Assembly (NCBI GenBank): GCA_000431975.1
Contig: HF988608.1
Coordinates: forward strand, 1-51,193
Length of the DNA stretch: 51,193 nucleotides
Origin: Prevotella sp. CAG:924
Lineage (GTDB): Bacteria > Bacteroidota > Bacteroidia > Bacteroidales > Bacteroidaceae
Direction of reading: 5' to 3'
Made by a program: the position numbers and the translations under genes. Under the pieces are notes generated by a model that was not told where the DNA came from, made no database searches, and saw only the letters and a list, made by a program, of their open reading frames with translations. This document shows positions 33,760-41,296 of this stretch, piece by piece. Position 1 is the stretch's first letter; every line of letters starts with the position of its first letter.

Positions 33760-34488
33760 TCACAGTTCCTTCATAGCCTGCCACAACGGATCATCGGGCA
33801 GTGGAGAAACGACCGATATTTCCTCATGGGAGACAGGATGGATAAAACTCATCTTATGAGAAAGAAGGGAGATCGAGCCATCGGGATTACTGCGACTGGC
33901 TCCATATTTCAGGTCGCCTTTGATCGGACAACCCATCGTTGCCAACTGGCAACGGATCTGATGATGACGGCCTGTAAGCAGTCGTACCTCTATCAATGTG
34001 TAACGCGGAGAAGGCAACGAACCACCTTGAGAATAACTGCCGTCCGCACGACGCACGCCAAATGCGGGTGAGGTGAGCACACGATACTCGAGCACAGCCT
34101 TCTTGCTGCCCGGCACTTCATGATCGTAGGCATAGCTCTTGTTCTGCCGCTCATTGCGGACCAACCAGTGAGTGAGCTGTCCTTCGGCTTGTCTCGGTGC
34201 GTTGAGCGTAAGCGCCCAATACGTCTTGTGCACCTTTCCATCGCGGAACATAGCATTCAATCGGGCAAGCGCCTTAGAGGTACGGGCAAATAAGACCAAC
34301 CCGCTGACGGGGCGGTCAAGACGATGTACCACCCCGAGAAACACGCGTCCCGGTTTGTGATATTTCTCCTTGATATATTGCTTTACCGTTTCAGAGAGCG
34401 GACAATCGCCGGTCTTGTCGCCCTGGACGATTTCTCCGCTCTCCTTATAAACGATTATCAGATGATTGTCTTCGTAAACTACTTTCAT
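33760..34488 (-). CDS. RluA family RNA pseudouridine synthase without S4 domain
   Basis: A 242-residue pseudouridine synthase that starts directly with the catalytic fold (MKVVYEDNHLIIVYKESGEI). The motif HRLDRPVSG has its catalytic Asp at 58, and LLTGRHHQIRCQLA near residue 172 is the usual RNA-contact strand. Lacking an S4 domain, it resembles RluA/TruC-type enzymes; target uridine unknown. It follows fabG, from which a terminator-like hairpin separates it. It is distinct from the S4-containing enzyme at 23009. Confidence 0.93.
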   Translation of the reverse strand: MKVVYEDNHLIIVYKESGEIVQGDKTGDCPLSETVKQYIKEKYHKPGRVFLGVVHRLDRPVSGLVLFARTSKALARLNAMFRDGKVHKTYWALTLNAPRQAEGQLTHWLVRNERQNKSYAYDHEVPGSKKAVLEYRVLTSPAFGVRRADGSYSQGGSLPSPRYTLIEVRLLTGRHHQIRCQLATMGCPIKGDLKYGASRSNPDGSISLLSHKMSFIHPVSHEEISVVSPLPDDPLWQAMKEL

Positions 34489-34541
34489 AAGCTCTGTGCT
34501 CTTCGGCTCCGGCTTCCCATTGGATATTTCCCTCAGACTTT

Positions 34542-34583
34542 AAAAATCCTCCGGAACAGGATGGCTGAAGCCAAAGGCCGGAG
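34542..34583 (-). terminator. Likely terminator after fabG
   Basis: CTCCGG (34549-34554) pairs with CCGGAG (34578-34583), with an inner hairpin TGGCT/AGCCA (34562-34573). On the minus strand the stem is followed by ATTTTTA. It begins 8 bases after the fabG stop. Confidence 0.5.
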
Positions 34584-34590
34584 CTGAAAA

Positions 34591-35343
34591 TTACATGTTC
34601 ATACCACCATCTACCTGGATCACCTGACCTGAGATGTAGCTTGACAGGTCGCTGGCCAGATAGAGAGCCGTGTTGGCGATGTCGTCCACGGTACCGGCAC
34701 GACGAAGAGGAATCTTGTTAACCCACTCCTTACGGATGTCATCGGGCAGAGCCTGGGTCATGGCTGTGTCGATGAAGCCCGGAGCGATGGCGTTGGCACG
34801 GATGCCCTTTGAGCCCATCTCCTGACCGATGCTCTTTGCCAGAGCGATCAGACCGGCCTTAGAAGCAGCATAGTTGCACTGACCGGCATTACCGTGTACA
34901 CCTACCACTGACGACATATTGATGATAGAGCCCTTGCGCTGACGCATCATCACGGGCACGCAGGCGTGGATGAAGTTGAAGGCGCTCTTCAGGTTCACAG
35001 CGATCACTGCGTCCCACTGCTGCTCTGACATACGGAGCATCAGACCGTCCTTCGTGATACCGGCATTGTTGACCAGGATGTCGATGGAGCCGAACTCCTC
35101 TTTCACCTTAGCCACAACATCAGCTGTCTGAGCGAAATCGGCAGCGTTGCTGGCATAGCCTTTTGCCTTGACACCCAGTGCAGCGATCTCGCGCTCTGTA
35201 GCCAGACCACCATGCTCCTCGTCGATGAAGAGGTCGGTGAAGGCGATGTTAGCTCCCTCAGAAGCAAATTTCAGCGCGATAGCTTTACCGATACCGCGTG
35301 CGGCGCCTGTAATCAGGGCCGTCTTTCCTGTTAACATTCCCAT
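34591..35343 (-). CDS. fabG: 3-oxoacyl-[acyl-carrier-protein] reductase
   Basis: A 250-residue SDR enzyme that reduces 3-oxoacyl-ACP with NADPH in fatty acid elongation. It carries TGAARGIGKAIALKFA, NNAG, the catalytic set in NMSSVVG...NYAASKAG (Ser, Tyr, Lys) and the C-terminal SDLSSYISGQVIQVDGGMNM, all typical of FabG. It lies 102 bases after a TetR-type regulator gene and is probably transcribed with it from the regulator's promoter, so FabG supply may be under that regulator's control. Confidence 0.93.
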   Translation of the reverse strand: MGMLTGKTALITGAARGIGKAIALKFASEGANIAFTDLFIDEEHGGLATEREIAALGVKAKGYASNAADFAQTADVVAKVKEEFGSIDILVNNAGITKDGLMLRMSEQQWDAVIAVNLKSAFNFIHACVPVMMRQRKGSIINMSSVVGVHGNAGQCNYAASKAGLIALAKSIGQEMGSKGIRANAIAPGFIDTAMTQALPDDIRKEWVNKIPLRRAGTVDDIANTALYLASDLSSYISGQVIQVDGGMNM

Positions 35344-35445
35344 TTGTTTTCTTACTTAATATGGTTAATTGTTCGTCTTTAATTCTCCATTTCTGTCTGG
35401 CATGGCGAGCAGCCCGCCCTACCCTATCCGGCCTTCACCGGTATG

Positions 35446-36042
35446 TCATTTGATGCCCTGGTGCTTGCCCAGCGCTCCATAGACGACCTTGGCCACAAGG
35501 GGACGGCTCGACTCCTCCGTCAGCCCGTGACCCAGACGGCCATAGATGAAAGGCACCTCAAGGCCTTTGATGCAATAGTGGGTGATGTTGGCCACCAACT
35601 CTACATTGTCGATATCAAACTCGCCATCGGCTTTCCCCTCCGCATACACTTTGCGGAAGAGCTCGATCTCATCCTCGTCAAAGTTCTTGCGTACCTTCTC
35701 TACCGTCCAAATGTTACGGAAAAATTCGGCCCGGAGATTACCATTTCGTACGACCGTCTCCTTGATCATGCTCAGATGAGTATAGATCAATTCCACGATC
35801 TTATCTTGTGGCAACGTCTTCTTCGCTGCCACTTCATCGAGCTTATCGCTCAGACGTTCAAGCTCTGATTCGATAACGGCATAGTAGACGTCTTCCTTAC
35901 GGCTGAAATAAGTGTAGAGGGTGCGACGGCCCTTACCTGAAGCGACGGCAATGTCGTTCATCGTGGTACCGGCCAAGCCATTCTTTGCAAAAAGCTTGCG
36001 GGCAACATCTACTAAAGTTTGCCGTGTTTTTGATACGGACAT
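35446..36042 (-). CDS. TetR/AcrR family transcriptional regulator
   Basis: A 198-residue regulator. Residues about 9-55 form the TetR DNA-binding domain (ARKLFAKNGLAGTTMNDIAV, then GKGRRTLYTYFSRKEDVYYA). The helical C-terminal domain should bind an unknown ligand. An 8-bp palindrome overlaps the -7 box and start of its own promoter, so self-repression is likely. fabG follows on the same strand; a link to fatty acid status is inferred from this. Confidence 0.92.
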   Translation of the reverse strand: MSVSKTRQTLVDVARKLFAKNGLAGTTMNDIAVASGKGRRTLYTYFSRKEDVYYAVIESELERLSDKLDEVAAKKTLPQDKIVELIYTHLSMIKETVVRNGNLRAEFFRNIWTVEKVRKNFDEDEIELFRKVYAEGKADGEFDIDNVELVANITHYCIKGLEVPFIYGRLGHGLTEESSRPLVAKVVYGALGKHQGIK

Positions 36043-36078
36043 ATTGTTCAGTCTCCCTTTTTGATTAGTTGAATGCTA

Positions 36079-36104
36079 TTGCACAGCATAAATTATCTGT
36101 GCAA
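36079..36104. promoter_or_regulatory. Likely TetR operator
   Basis: A perfect inverted repeat, TTGCACAG (36079-36086) / CTGTGCAA (36097-36104), with half-sites 18 bases apart centre to centre. It overlaps the end of the -7 box (36102-36109) and the start of transcription, so a bound dimer would block the promoter. Confidence 0.65.
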
Positions 36105-36133
36105 AATTATCAATTTTATTCCACATAGGCAAA
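36102..36133 (-). promoter_or_regulatory. Promoter of the tetR-fabG operon
   Basis: TTTG (36130-36133), 20 bases, TAATTTTG (36102-36109) on the minus strand. Confidence 0.75.
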
Positions 36134-36152
36134 GAAAAAGGATACAATCTTT

Positions 36153-36365
36153 CTAAAGATCCTCGTTCTTGTCATAACCTATGGGGCGGAACTGCCTCTG
36201 TGTCTCATCATACACAAAGCCGTGCTCCTGCAGAAAGGCCTTCACCTCCTCAGGATCACGGTCATAGCAGGCACAGAGTTGGGACAACGTATCGAACTCC
36301 TCGTCACGCAGAAACATATTGATGCTCGATACCAATATGGCCGGATCGTGTGGCAAATAATCCAT
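36153..36365 (-). CDS. DUF4250 family protein
   Basis: A 70-residue protein: MDYLPHDPAILVSSINMFLR, then LSQLCACYDRDPEEVKAFL and a C-terminal EHGFVYDETQRQF. This is the pattern of DUF4250, a small helical family with a helix-turn-helix-like core and no known function. It starts 11 bases after the phosphodiesterase gene and is surely co-transcribed with it. Its 3' end runs up to the tetR promoter. Confidence 0.88.
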   Translation of the reverse strand: MDYLPHDPAILVSSINMFLRDEEFDTLSQLCACYDRDPEEVKAFLQEHGFVYDETQRQFRPIGYDKNEDL

Positions 36366-36376
36366 GAATAAATATT

Positions 36377-36925
36377 TTATAGTTTCAGACTCTTCAGCTC
36401 TTTACCTTCCAAAGTATATACTTTCAGTTCTCCATGCCCGAAGGTGGCCAGCGTGGGAGGATTGCCGCCTTTAGGGAAGGTGATGCTACCCGTGTTGAGC
36501 ACTACCGGCCCGTCTGTCGGCCGTGTCAGTTCCCAAAGATGGGTATGTCCATAGCAGATTGCATCATACCCATGACCTCTGGCCGGCAGGTTGTCCTTAT
36601 GATAGACATGTCCATGGGTGAGCAACAGTCGGTGGCCCTCATCGACAAGAAGAGCCGTTGTCTGCATAATGGGAAACTGAAGCAGCATCTGGTCCACTTC
36701 CGAGTCGCAGTTGCCTCGCACGGCAATGATACGGTCTGACAAAGGATTGAGCAAGGCGACAATACCCTGAGCATCAAGGCCTTCCGGCAGGCCGTTGCGC
36801 GGACCATAGTTGAGAATGTCGCCAAGAATCACCAGCATGTCGCATTGCTCACGATGAAACAGGCTGAGAGCCTGCTCCAGTCGCGGACGCGAGCCGTGAA
36901 TATCAGAGAGAATAAGATATTTCAT
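36377..36925 (-). CDS. yfcE: Metallophosphoesterase, YfcE type
   Basis: A 182-residue phosphodiesterase with the full two-metal site: LSDIHGS (residues 5-11), LGDILNYGPRN, RGNCDSEVD, THGHVYHKDN and YGHTH. The family hydrolyses small phosphodiesters; the physiological substrate is not known. The ATG at 36923-36925 begins with the conserved MKYLILSDIHG and is preferred over a longer upstream frame. Confidence 0.92.
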   Translation of the reverse strand: MKYLILSDIHGSRPRLEQALSLFHREQCDMLVILGDILNYGPRNGLPEGLDAQGIVALLNPLSDRIIAVRGNCDSEVDQMLLQFPIMQTTALLVDEGHRLLLTHGHVYHKDNLPARGHGYDAICYGHTHLWELTRPTDGPVVLNTGSITFPKGGNPPTLATFGHGELKVYTLEGKELKSLKL

Positions 36926-37052
36926 AATTGAGTATCCGTAATCATAGATTAAACATTTCCAAACAGCCGACGGACAAGGAACATAGAAGGACATACTGCT
37001 TATATAAGGCAAAGCCGTAAAAGCCCTTCTCCTGCCCGGTCGTTGCCGGCCG

Positions 37053-37778
37053 TTATCTCTGCAGATAGGTTTTCAGACCGCTGTTGTGCGTGAGCCGGCA
37101 GATATGCCGGACAGCCTTATCGCGGATCTGGCGGACACGTTCCCGCTTCAGTCCCAGTTCCTTACCGATCTCAGCCATGGTCAGACTGGCCACACCCAGA
37201 CCATAGAAACGCTGCACGACCTCACGCTCGCGGCTGTCAAGCTGGTCAAGAAGTTTGACGAGCTCATCCTTCAGCAGACCGTCGTAGAGGTTCTCATCGG
37301 GGTGCGAGGCATTCTTATCGGGAATGACACGGCCAAGACTCAGCTCTGCAGAGCCGCCCACAGGGGCATCGATCGACAACGGACGGCCTATCTGACGGGC
37401 ACGGGCCGCATCCATCACATCTTTCGGTACGCGGTAGAGAAGGCTCTGCTGATCAATAGCCTTCTCTATGGCCTCACGGATATAAGGAGCGGCAAAAGTC
37501 ACGAAACGCTTGCCCTCCCGACCATCAAAACGGGTAGCGGCCTGCAACATGCCGATATTACCCTCGCTGACGAGGTCTTCCATGGCCAACCCACGATCCT
37601 TATATTGTCTGGCCATACTCACGACAAACGTGAGATTGGCCTGCGTAAGCTTGTCAATGGCACGGCTGTCACCCTTGTGAATACGCTCGGCCAGCTCTCG
37701 CTCTTCCTCCGCAGTGAGGTGTTTCTCCTTGCCGATCTCATTGAGATAGGCGGAGAGAGAGTTCTTATCTTTATCCAT
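37053..37778 (-). CDS. Sigma-70 family factor lacking most of region 3
   Basis: A 241-residue RNA polymerase sigma factor. Region 1.2 (SLSAYLNEIGKEKHLTAEEE), region 2 (NLTFVVSMARQYKDRGLAME; DLVSEGNIGMLQAATRFD; RFVTFAAPYIREAIEKAI) and region 4 (LDSREREVVQRFYGL; MAEIGKELGLKRERVRQIRD) are clear. Between regions 2 and 4 only about 25 residues precede the finger-like PLSIDAPVGGSAELSLGRVI, so region 3.0-3.1 is largely missing. The Trp pair of region 2.3 (usually WWI) reads APYI. This marks an alternative factor rather than the main RpoD. Promoter class unknown. Confidence 0.9.
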   Translation of the reverse strand: MDKDKNSLSAYLNEIGKEKHLTAEEERELAERIHKGDSRAIDKLTQANLTFVVSMARQYKDRGLAMEDLVSEGNIGMLQAATRFDGREGKRFVTFAAPYIREAIEKAIDQQSLLYRVPKDVMDAARARQIGRPLSIDAPVGGSAELSLGRVIPDKNASHPDENLYDGLLKDELVKLLDQLDSREREVVQRFYGLGVASLTMAEIGKELGLKRERVRQIRDKAVRHICRLTHNSGLKTYLQR

Positions 37779-37827
37779 AATATATGATTTTTATAGGAAC
37801 GACAAAGTGTCGCGACATTTCCCGATT

Positions 37828-38028
37828 TTACAGACCTGACTCAAGAATAAGGCGGGCCACATCTTCCGGCGTATTCCAGTCGATACCGTCAGCCAGCTCC
37901 TCATCCGTCAATACCAGTGTCCTCTGTAGCGCCTCGGCTTCCGTCAGGGAATTCTCGCCCTCATGGAAGAGCGTCATCAGCTCCTGGGCGATAGCCGCGC
38001 GATAATTGTCTATCTTGTCCTTGTCCAT
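37828..38028 (-). CDS. Hypothetical 66-residue protein
   Basis: A small acidic protein with a helical pattern (MDKDKIDNYRAAIAQELMTL; LTEAEALQRTLVLTDEELAD; NTPEDVARLILESGL). No family recognised. It is encoded 49 bases upstream of the sigma factor gene, whose product begins with the same MDKDK, and may be transcribed with it. A regulatory link to the sigma factor is possible but not shown. Confidence 0.7.
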   Translation of the reverse strand: MDKDKIDNYRAAIAQELMTLFHEGENSLTEAEALQRTLVLTDEELADGIDWNTPEDVARLILESGL

Positions 38029-38109
38029 AATTAAAACAATGTTTTGAGTTGTTCGACGTTCAAAGACGGACTTTCCGTCCTGTATAGATCTCCCGCCGGG
38101 AAGGAGACC

Positions 38110-39696
38110 TTATTGCATTCCACTCAGGTAGGCTGCACACTGCTCGGCACAGCGCTCGCCGTCAATGCCTGCAGAGACGATACCTCCGGCATAACCGGCT
38201 CCCTCGCCACAGGGGAACAGACCATGAAGGCGCACATGCTGAAGAGTAGCCGGATCGCGGACGATACGGACAGGGCTCGACGTACGGGTCTCCACAGCTA
38301 TGAGCACAGCCTCGTGCGTGAGGAAGCCATGGTGACGCTTTCCAAAATCCAGGAAACCTTTCTGCAGACGTTTCGAGATGAACGGGGGCATCCAGAAATG
38401 AAGCGGCGAACTGATCAGGCCGGGCGCATAGCTGCTTTTAGGCAGATCAAAACTGAGCCGGCCATTTACGAAGTCATCCATGCGCTGGGCTGGAGCCGTC
38501 TGACGGCGGTTGCCCTGTAACCAGCAGTCGCGCTCGAGCTTCTCTTGAAAATGCATCACCTTGAGCACATTGTCCTCTATGCCATCATCAGTAGGAATAT
38601 CCTCCGGGTGCATCTCTACCACCATACCGCTATTGGACCACTGCGTGCCGCGGTTGGACGGTGACATACCATTGACTACCAGCTGTTCGGCACCCGTAGC
38701 GGCAGGAATCACAAAGCCACCGGGACACATACAGAAGGAATAGACGCCTCGCCCTTCCACCTGTGTCACCATTGAATATTCGGCTGCGGGAAGATATTTC
38801 CCGCGTCCTTGCCGTGAGTGATACTGTATCTGATCAATCAGCTGGGAAGGATGCTCCAGACGCACGCCCATGGCAATGCCCTTGGCTTCCATCTCTACCT
38901 GATGATCGTACAAATACCGGTAGACATCGCGTGCGCTATGACCTGTAGCCAGAATCACAGGACCATGAAAATGCAACTGGGCACCCGTCTGCTGGTCGAC
39001 AGCCTCCACACCGACGACCTGATCGTCCTGTACGAGCAGCCCCGTCATCTTCGTCTCGAAATGCACCTCTCCCCCGCTACGGATAATCTGCAGACGCATA
39101 TTCTCTATCACACGTGGCAGCTTGTCCGTACCTATGTGAGGATGGGCATCAATGAGTATGTCGGTTGACGCGCCATGCTGACAGAACACGCGGAGGATCT
39201 TCTCCGTCGACCCGCGTTTCTTTGAACGGGTATAGAGCTTGCCGTCACTATAGGCTCCCGCTCCACCTTCTCCGAAGCAGTAGTTCGACTCAGGATCCAC
39301 TTTCTGCGTCTTGGTGATAAGGGCCATGTCTTTCTTACGCTCATGCACGTCCTTGCCGCGCTCAAGCACAACAGGACGCAGTCCCAACTCGATCAGACGA
39401 AGCGAGGCAAAGAGACCGCCGGGGCCCTCACCGACCACCACCACCTGAGGCCTGCCTTCTACCGAGGGATACTCCGTACGCTCGTATTCCTCCTCCTGAG
39501 GAAACTCGTTAACATACGCCCTCACCTTCAGATTGACATAAATGGTGCGCTGACGGGCATCAATGCTGCGACGCAACACACGCACGGCATTGATCGTCCG
39601 GACATCAAGGCCCTCTTCCTTGGCCAAGTAGTCCTTAATATGCTGATCGGAAGCGGCCACCTGAGGCAACACGCGCAACTGAAATTCTTTTATCAT
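38110..39696 (-). CDS. FAD-dependent oxidoreductase
   Basis: A 528-residue flavoprotein. An N-terminal region of about 85 residues (MIKEFQLRVLPQVAASDQHI) precedes the FAD-binding Rossmann motif VVVVGEGPGGLFASLRLIEL. Later come GEGGAGAYSDGKLYTR, the second dinucleotide motif region (ILATGHSARDVY) and a C-terminal GLFPCGEGAGYAGGIVSAGI. The layout is that of uncharacterised HI0933-like dehydrogenases conserved in bacteria; substrate unknown. The -7 box TATATTTG lies 4 bases before the start codon, so the mRNA is probably leaderless. Confidence 0.9.
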   Translation of the reverse strand: MIKEFQLRVLPQVAASDQHIKDYLAKEEGLDVRTINAVRVLRRSIDARQRTIYVNLKVRAYVNEFPQEEEYERTEYPSVEGRPQVVVVGEGPGGLFASLRLIELGLRPVVLERGKDVHERKKDMALITKTQKVDPESNYCFGEGGAGAYSDGKLYTRSKKRGSTEKILRVFCQHGASTDILIDAHPHIGTDKLPRVIENMRLQIIRSGGEVHFETKMTGLLVQDDQVVGVEAVDQQTGAQLHFHGPVILATGHSARDVYRYLYDHQVEMEAKGIAMGVRLEHPSQLIDQIQYHSRQGRGKYLPAAEYSMVTQVEGRGVYSFCMCPGGFVIPAATGAEQLVVNGMSPSNRGTQWSNSGMVVEMHPEDIPTDDGIEDNVLKVMHFQEKLERDCWLQGNRRQTAPAQRMDDFVNGRLSFDLPKSSYAPGLISSPLHFWMPPFISKRLQKGFLDFGKRHHGFLTHEAVLIAVETRTSSPVRIVRDPATLQHVRLHGLFPCGEGAGYAGGIVSAGIDGERCAEQCAAYLSGMQ

Positions 39697-39700
39697 GCAA

Positions 39701-39708
39701 CAAATATA
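39701..39708 (-). promoter_or_regulatory. -7 box in front of the FAD oxidoreductase
   Basis: Exact TATATTTG on the minus strand, ending 4 bases before the ATG at 39694-39696. A TTTG at 39733-39736 is 24 bases further, more than the usual 19-20. Confidence 0.55.
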
Positions 39709-39747
39709 CTGTTTTCTATAAAAATAACCGTGCAAAGCAAGTGGGAA

Positions 39748-40521
39748 TCATTTCTTCAGTCTGCCATATCCGTCAAACGAATAACGGCGTGCCAGGAAAA
39801 GAGTGAGCACCAGACTACCCGACGACACCGCCGCCATGGCTGCCACAAGGATTACCTGCAAGGCAGCCGCCGTAAGGGGCTGCATTCCCGAAAGCAGCGA
39901 CATCCAGAAGAGCACCGGACAGACTGACGTCATTATCGTACCCATCTCCTTCAACACCGGCAACAGGCTTGCCTGCAGGCTGCGCTTGACAAAATAGCGG
40001 AGAGCCTCACTGTGTGTGGCTCCATTACCAAGAAGATAATAATACAAAGCTCCATGATGCTCCAGACCCATATAATAAGTAGAGAGAGCCCGGGCATTGC
40101 AACCCATCGAAGCACCGGCCGTCAGGCCGGCCAACGGCAGAAGGAGACTGGCATCAAAGAGGCGCTGCTGCCCCAAGACAAGAAATCCCACATAGAGCAC
40201 AACCAACAGGGTGGGCACCAGCAGACCGACAAACACCGGCAACAGGATACGCCGCTGTCCGACACGGGCCTTCCCCACAGCGAAGAGAGCCGACAGCAGG
40301 GTGAGCAGCAGAAACACTACTATATTCAGCCATACACTGTTCACCAGCTCTACCCCATACATCGCTCCTCCGGCAACAGCCATCGTCACAAGAAAGCGGC
40401 CCACACAACGAAAGAATCGCGGCTGCAACGGCAGATGAAAGACATATATCAATACAGCCGGAACCGCCAAAAGCAGCAAACCGAAGAAAAATTCTAATAG
40501 AGTAATCGTCATAACAATCAT
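39748..40521 (-). CDS. ABC transporter permease, FetB/UPF0014 family
   Basis: A 257-residue membrane protein with about 7 hydrophobic segments. The central GLTAGASMGCNARALSTYYM and the cytoplasmic stretch GNGATHSEALRYFVKRSLQA are the hallmarks of UPF0014 (E. coli FetB, YbbM), followed by MGTIMTSVCPVLFWMSLLSG. FetAB is reported to export iron in E. coli; whether that holds here is unknown. It is encoded 57 bases after its partner ATPase gene. Confidence 0.9.
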   Translation of the reverse strand: MIVMTITLLEFFFGLLLLAVPAVLIYVFHLPLQPRFFRCVGRFLVTMAVAGGAMYGVELVNSVWLNIVVFLLLTLLSALFAVGKARVGQRRILLPVFVGLLVPTLLVVLYVGFLVLGQQRLFDASLLLPLAGLTAGASMGCNARALSTYYMGLEHHGALYYYLLGNGATHSEALRYFVKRSLQASLLPVLKEMGTIMTSVCPVLFWMSLLSGMQPLTAAALQVILVAAMAAVSSGSLVLTLFLARRYSFDGYGRLKK

Positions 40522-40578
40522 AAAACATTAAACATGCCCGGAGAAAATGATAGCCGGCAACTCCGGGACGGTATATTT

Positions 40579-41178
40579 TCAAGTCAATGTGATGACCTTT
40601 TGGCACCCGAGGCTCCGCTCTGCACACGTGTAGACCACCTCCGTACCACGCGCGGCCATAGCTTGCAGGAAATGGTCGACATCAACATTCTGCACAGGAT
40701 CATCAACCAGCAGAATGGGACGCTCGTGGATGTACGCTGCCGAGAGAAGTACCAGACGACACTGTTCCGCCGTCAGCGACTTCCACGGCTGAAGATAAAG
40801 CGTGGAGGGAAGCTGCAACTGTGCCCACGCCACATCTACATCCTTACGGTCGGCCTTACGGTGCGCATTCACTTGCAAACGCCCGAGACTCTGCATGATA
40901 TCTGCCACCGTGCCTTCATATTCCGGCAGATCCTGCGGCACATAACTGACCATTCGTCGGAAAAAGGAGCCAGACCCGGCATCCACAGGTTCGCCATCAA
41001 CCGTAATAAATCCCGTACGCAACGGCGCCAACCCCATCACTGCCTTGAGCAACAGGCTTTTGCCACTTCCCGGGACGCCAGAGATACACACCACCTCTCC
41101 TGGCTGTACGACCAAAGAGAATGGCGATGAGCTACGGCCATCTGACAAAGACACACTGACATTCTTAAATTCCAGCAT
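40579..41178 (-). CDS. ABC ATPase of the FetAB-like transporter, altered catalytic motifs
   Basis: A 199-residue ATPase. Walker A is intact (GVPGSGKS, residues 34-41). The signature is LTAEQ (135-139) instead of LSGGQ, Walker B ends in VDDP, so the catalytic Glu is Asp (160), and the H-loop position has Cys (185, VVYTCAE) instead of His. Several catalytic residues are thus changed while ATP binding is kept. It pairs with the UPF0014 permease. The spacer to agmatine deiminase holds two divergent promoters. Confidence 0.88.
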   Translation of the reverse strand: MLEFKNVSVSLSDGRSSSPFSLVVQPGEVVCISGVPGSGKSLLLKAVMGLAPLRTGFITVDGEPVDAGSGSFFRRMVSYVPQDLPEYEGTVADIMQSLGRLQVNAHRKADRKDVDVAWAQLQLPSTLYLQPWKSLTAEQCRLVLLSAAYIHERPILLVDDPVQNVDVDHFLQAMAARGTEVVYTCAERSLGCQKVITLT

Positions 41179-41201
41179 AGACGTGATGATGTTTGATTAC
41201 G

Positions 41202-41209
41202 CAAAGATA
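41202..41209 (-). promoter_or_regulatory. -7 box of the FetAB-like operon
   Basis: Exact TATCTTTG on the minus strand, 23 bases before the start codon. No clear TTG at the -33 place. Confidence 0.6.
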
Positions 41210-41283
41210 GCAAGTTTTTCTTTTTCATGCTCCCGTTTCCCATCTTTTTTCAGCTACAAAAGAAGAATACCAAAAAATATTCC

Positions 41284-41291
41284 TAATTTTG
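41284..41291 (+). promoter_or_regulatory. -7 box directly before agmatine deiminase
   Basis: Exact TAATTTTG, ending 5 bases before the ATG at 41297, so transcription should start at or next to the start codon. Confidence 0.6.
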
Positions 41292-41296
41292 CAGAC

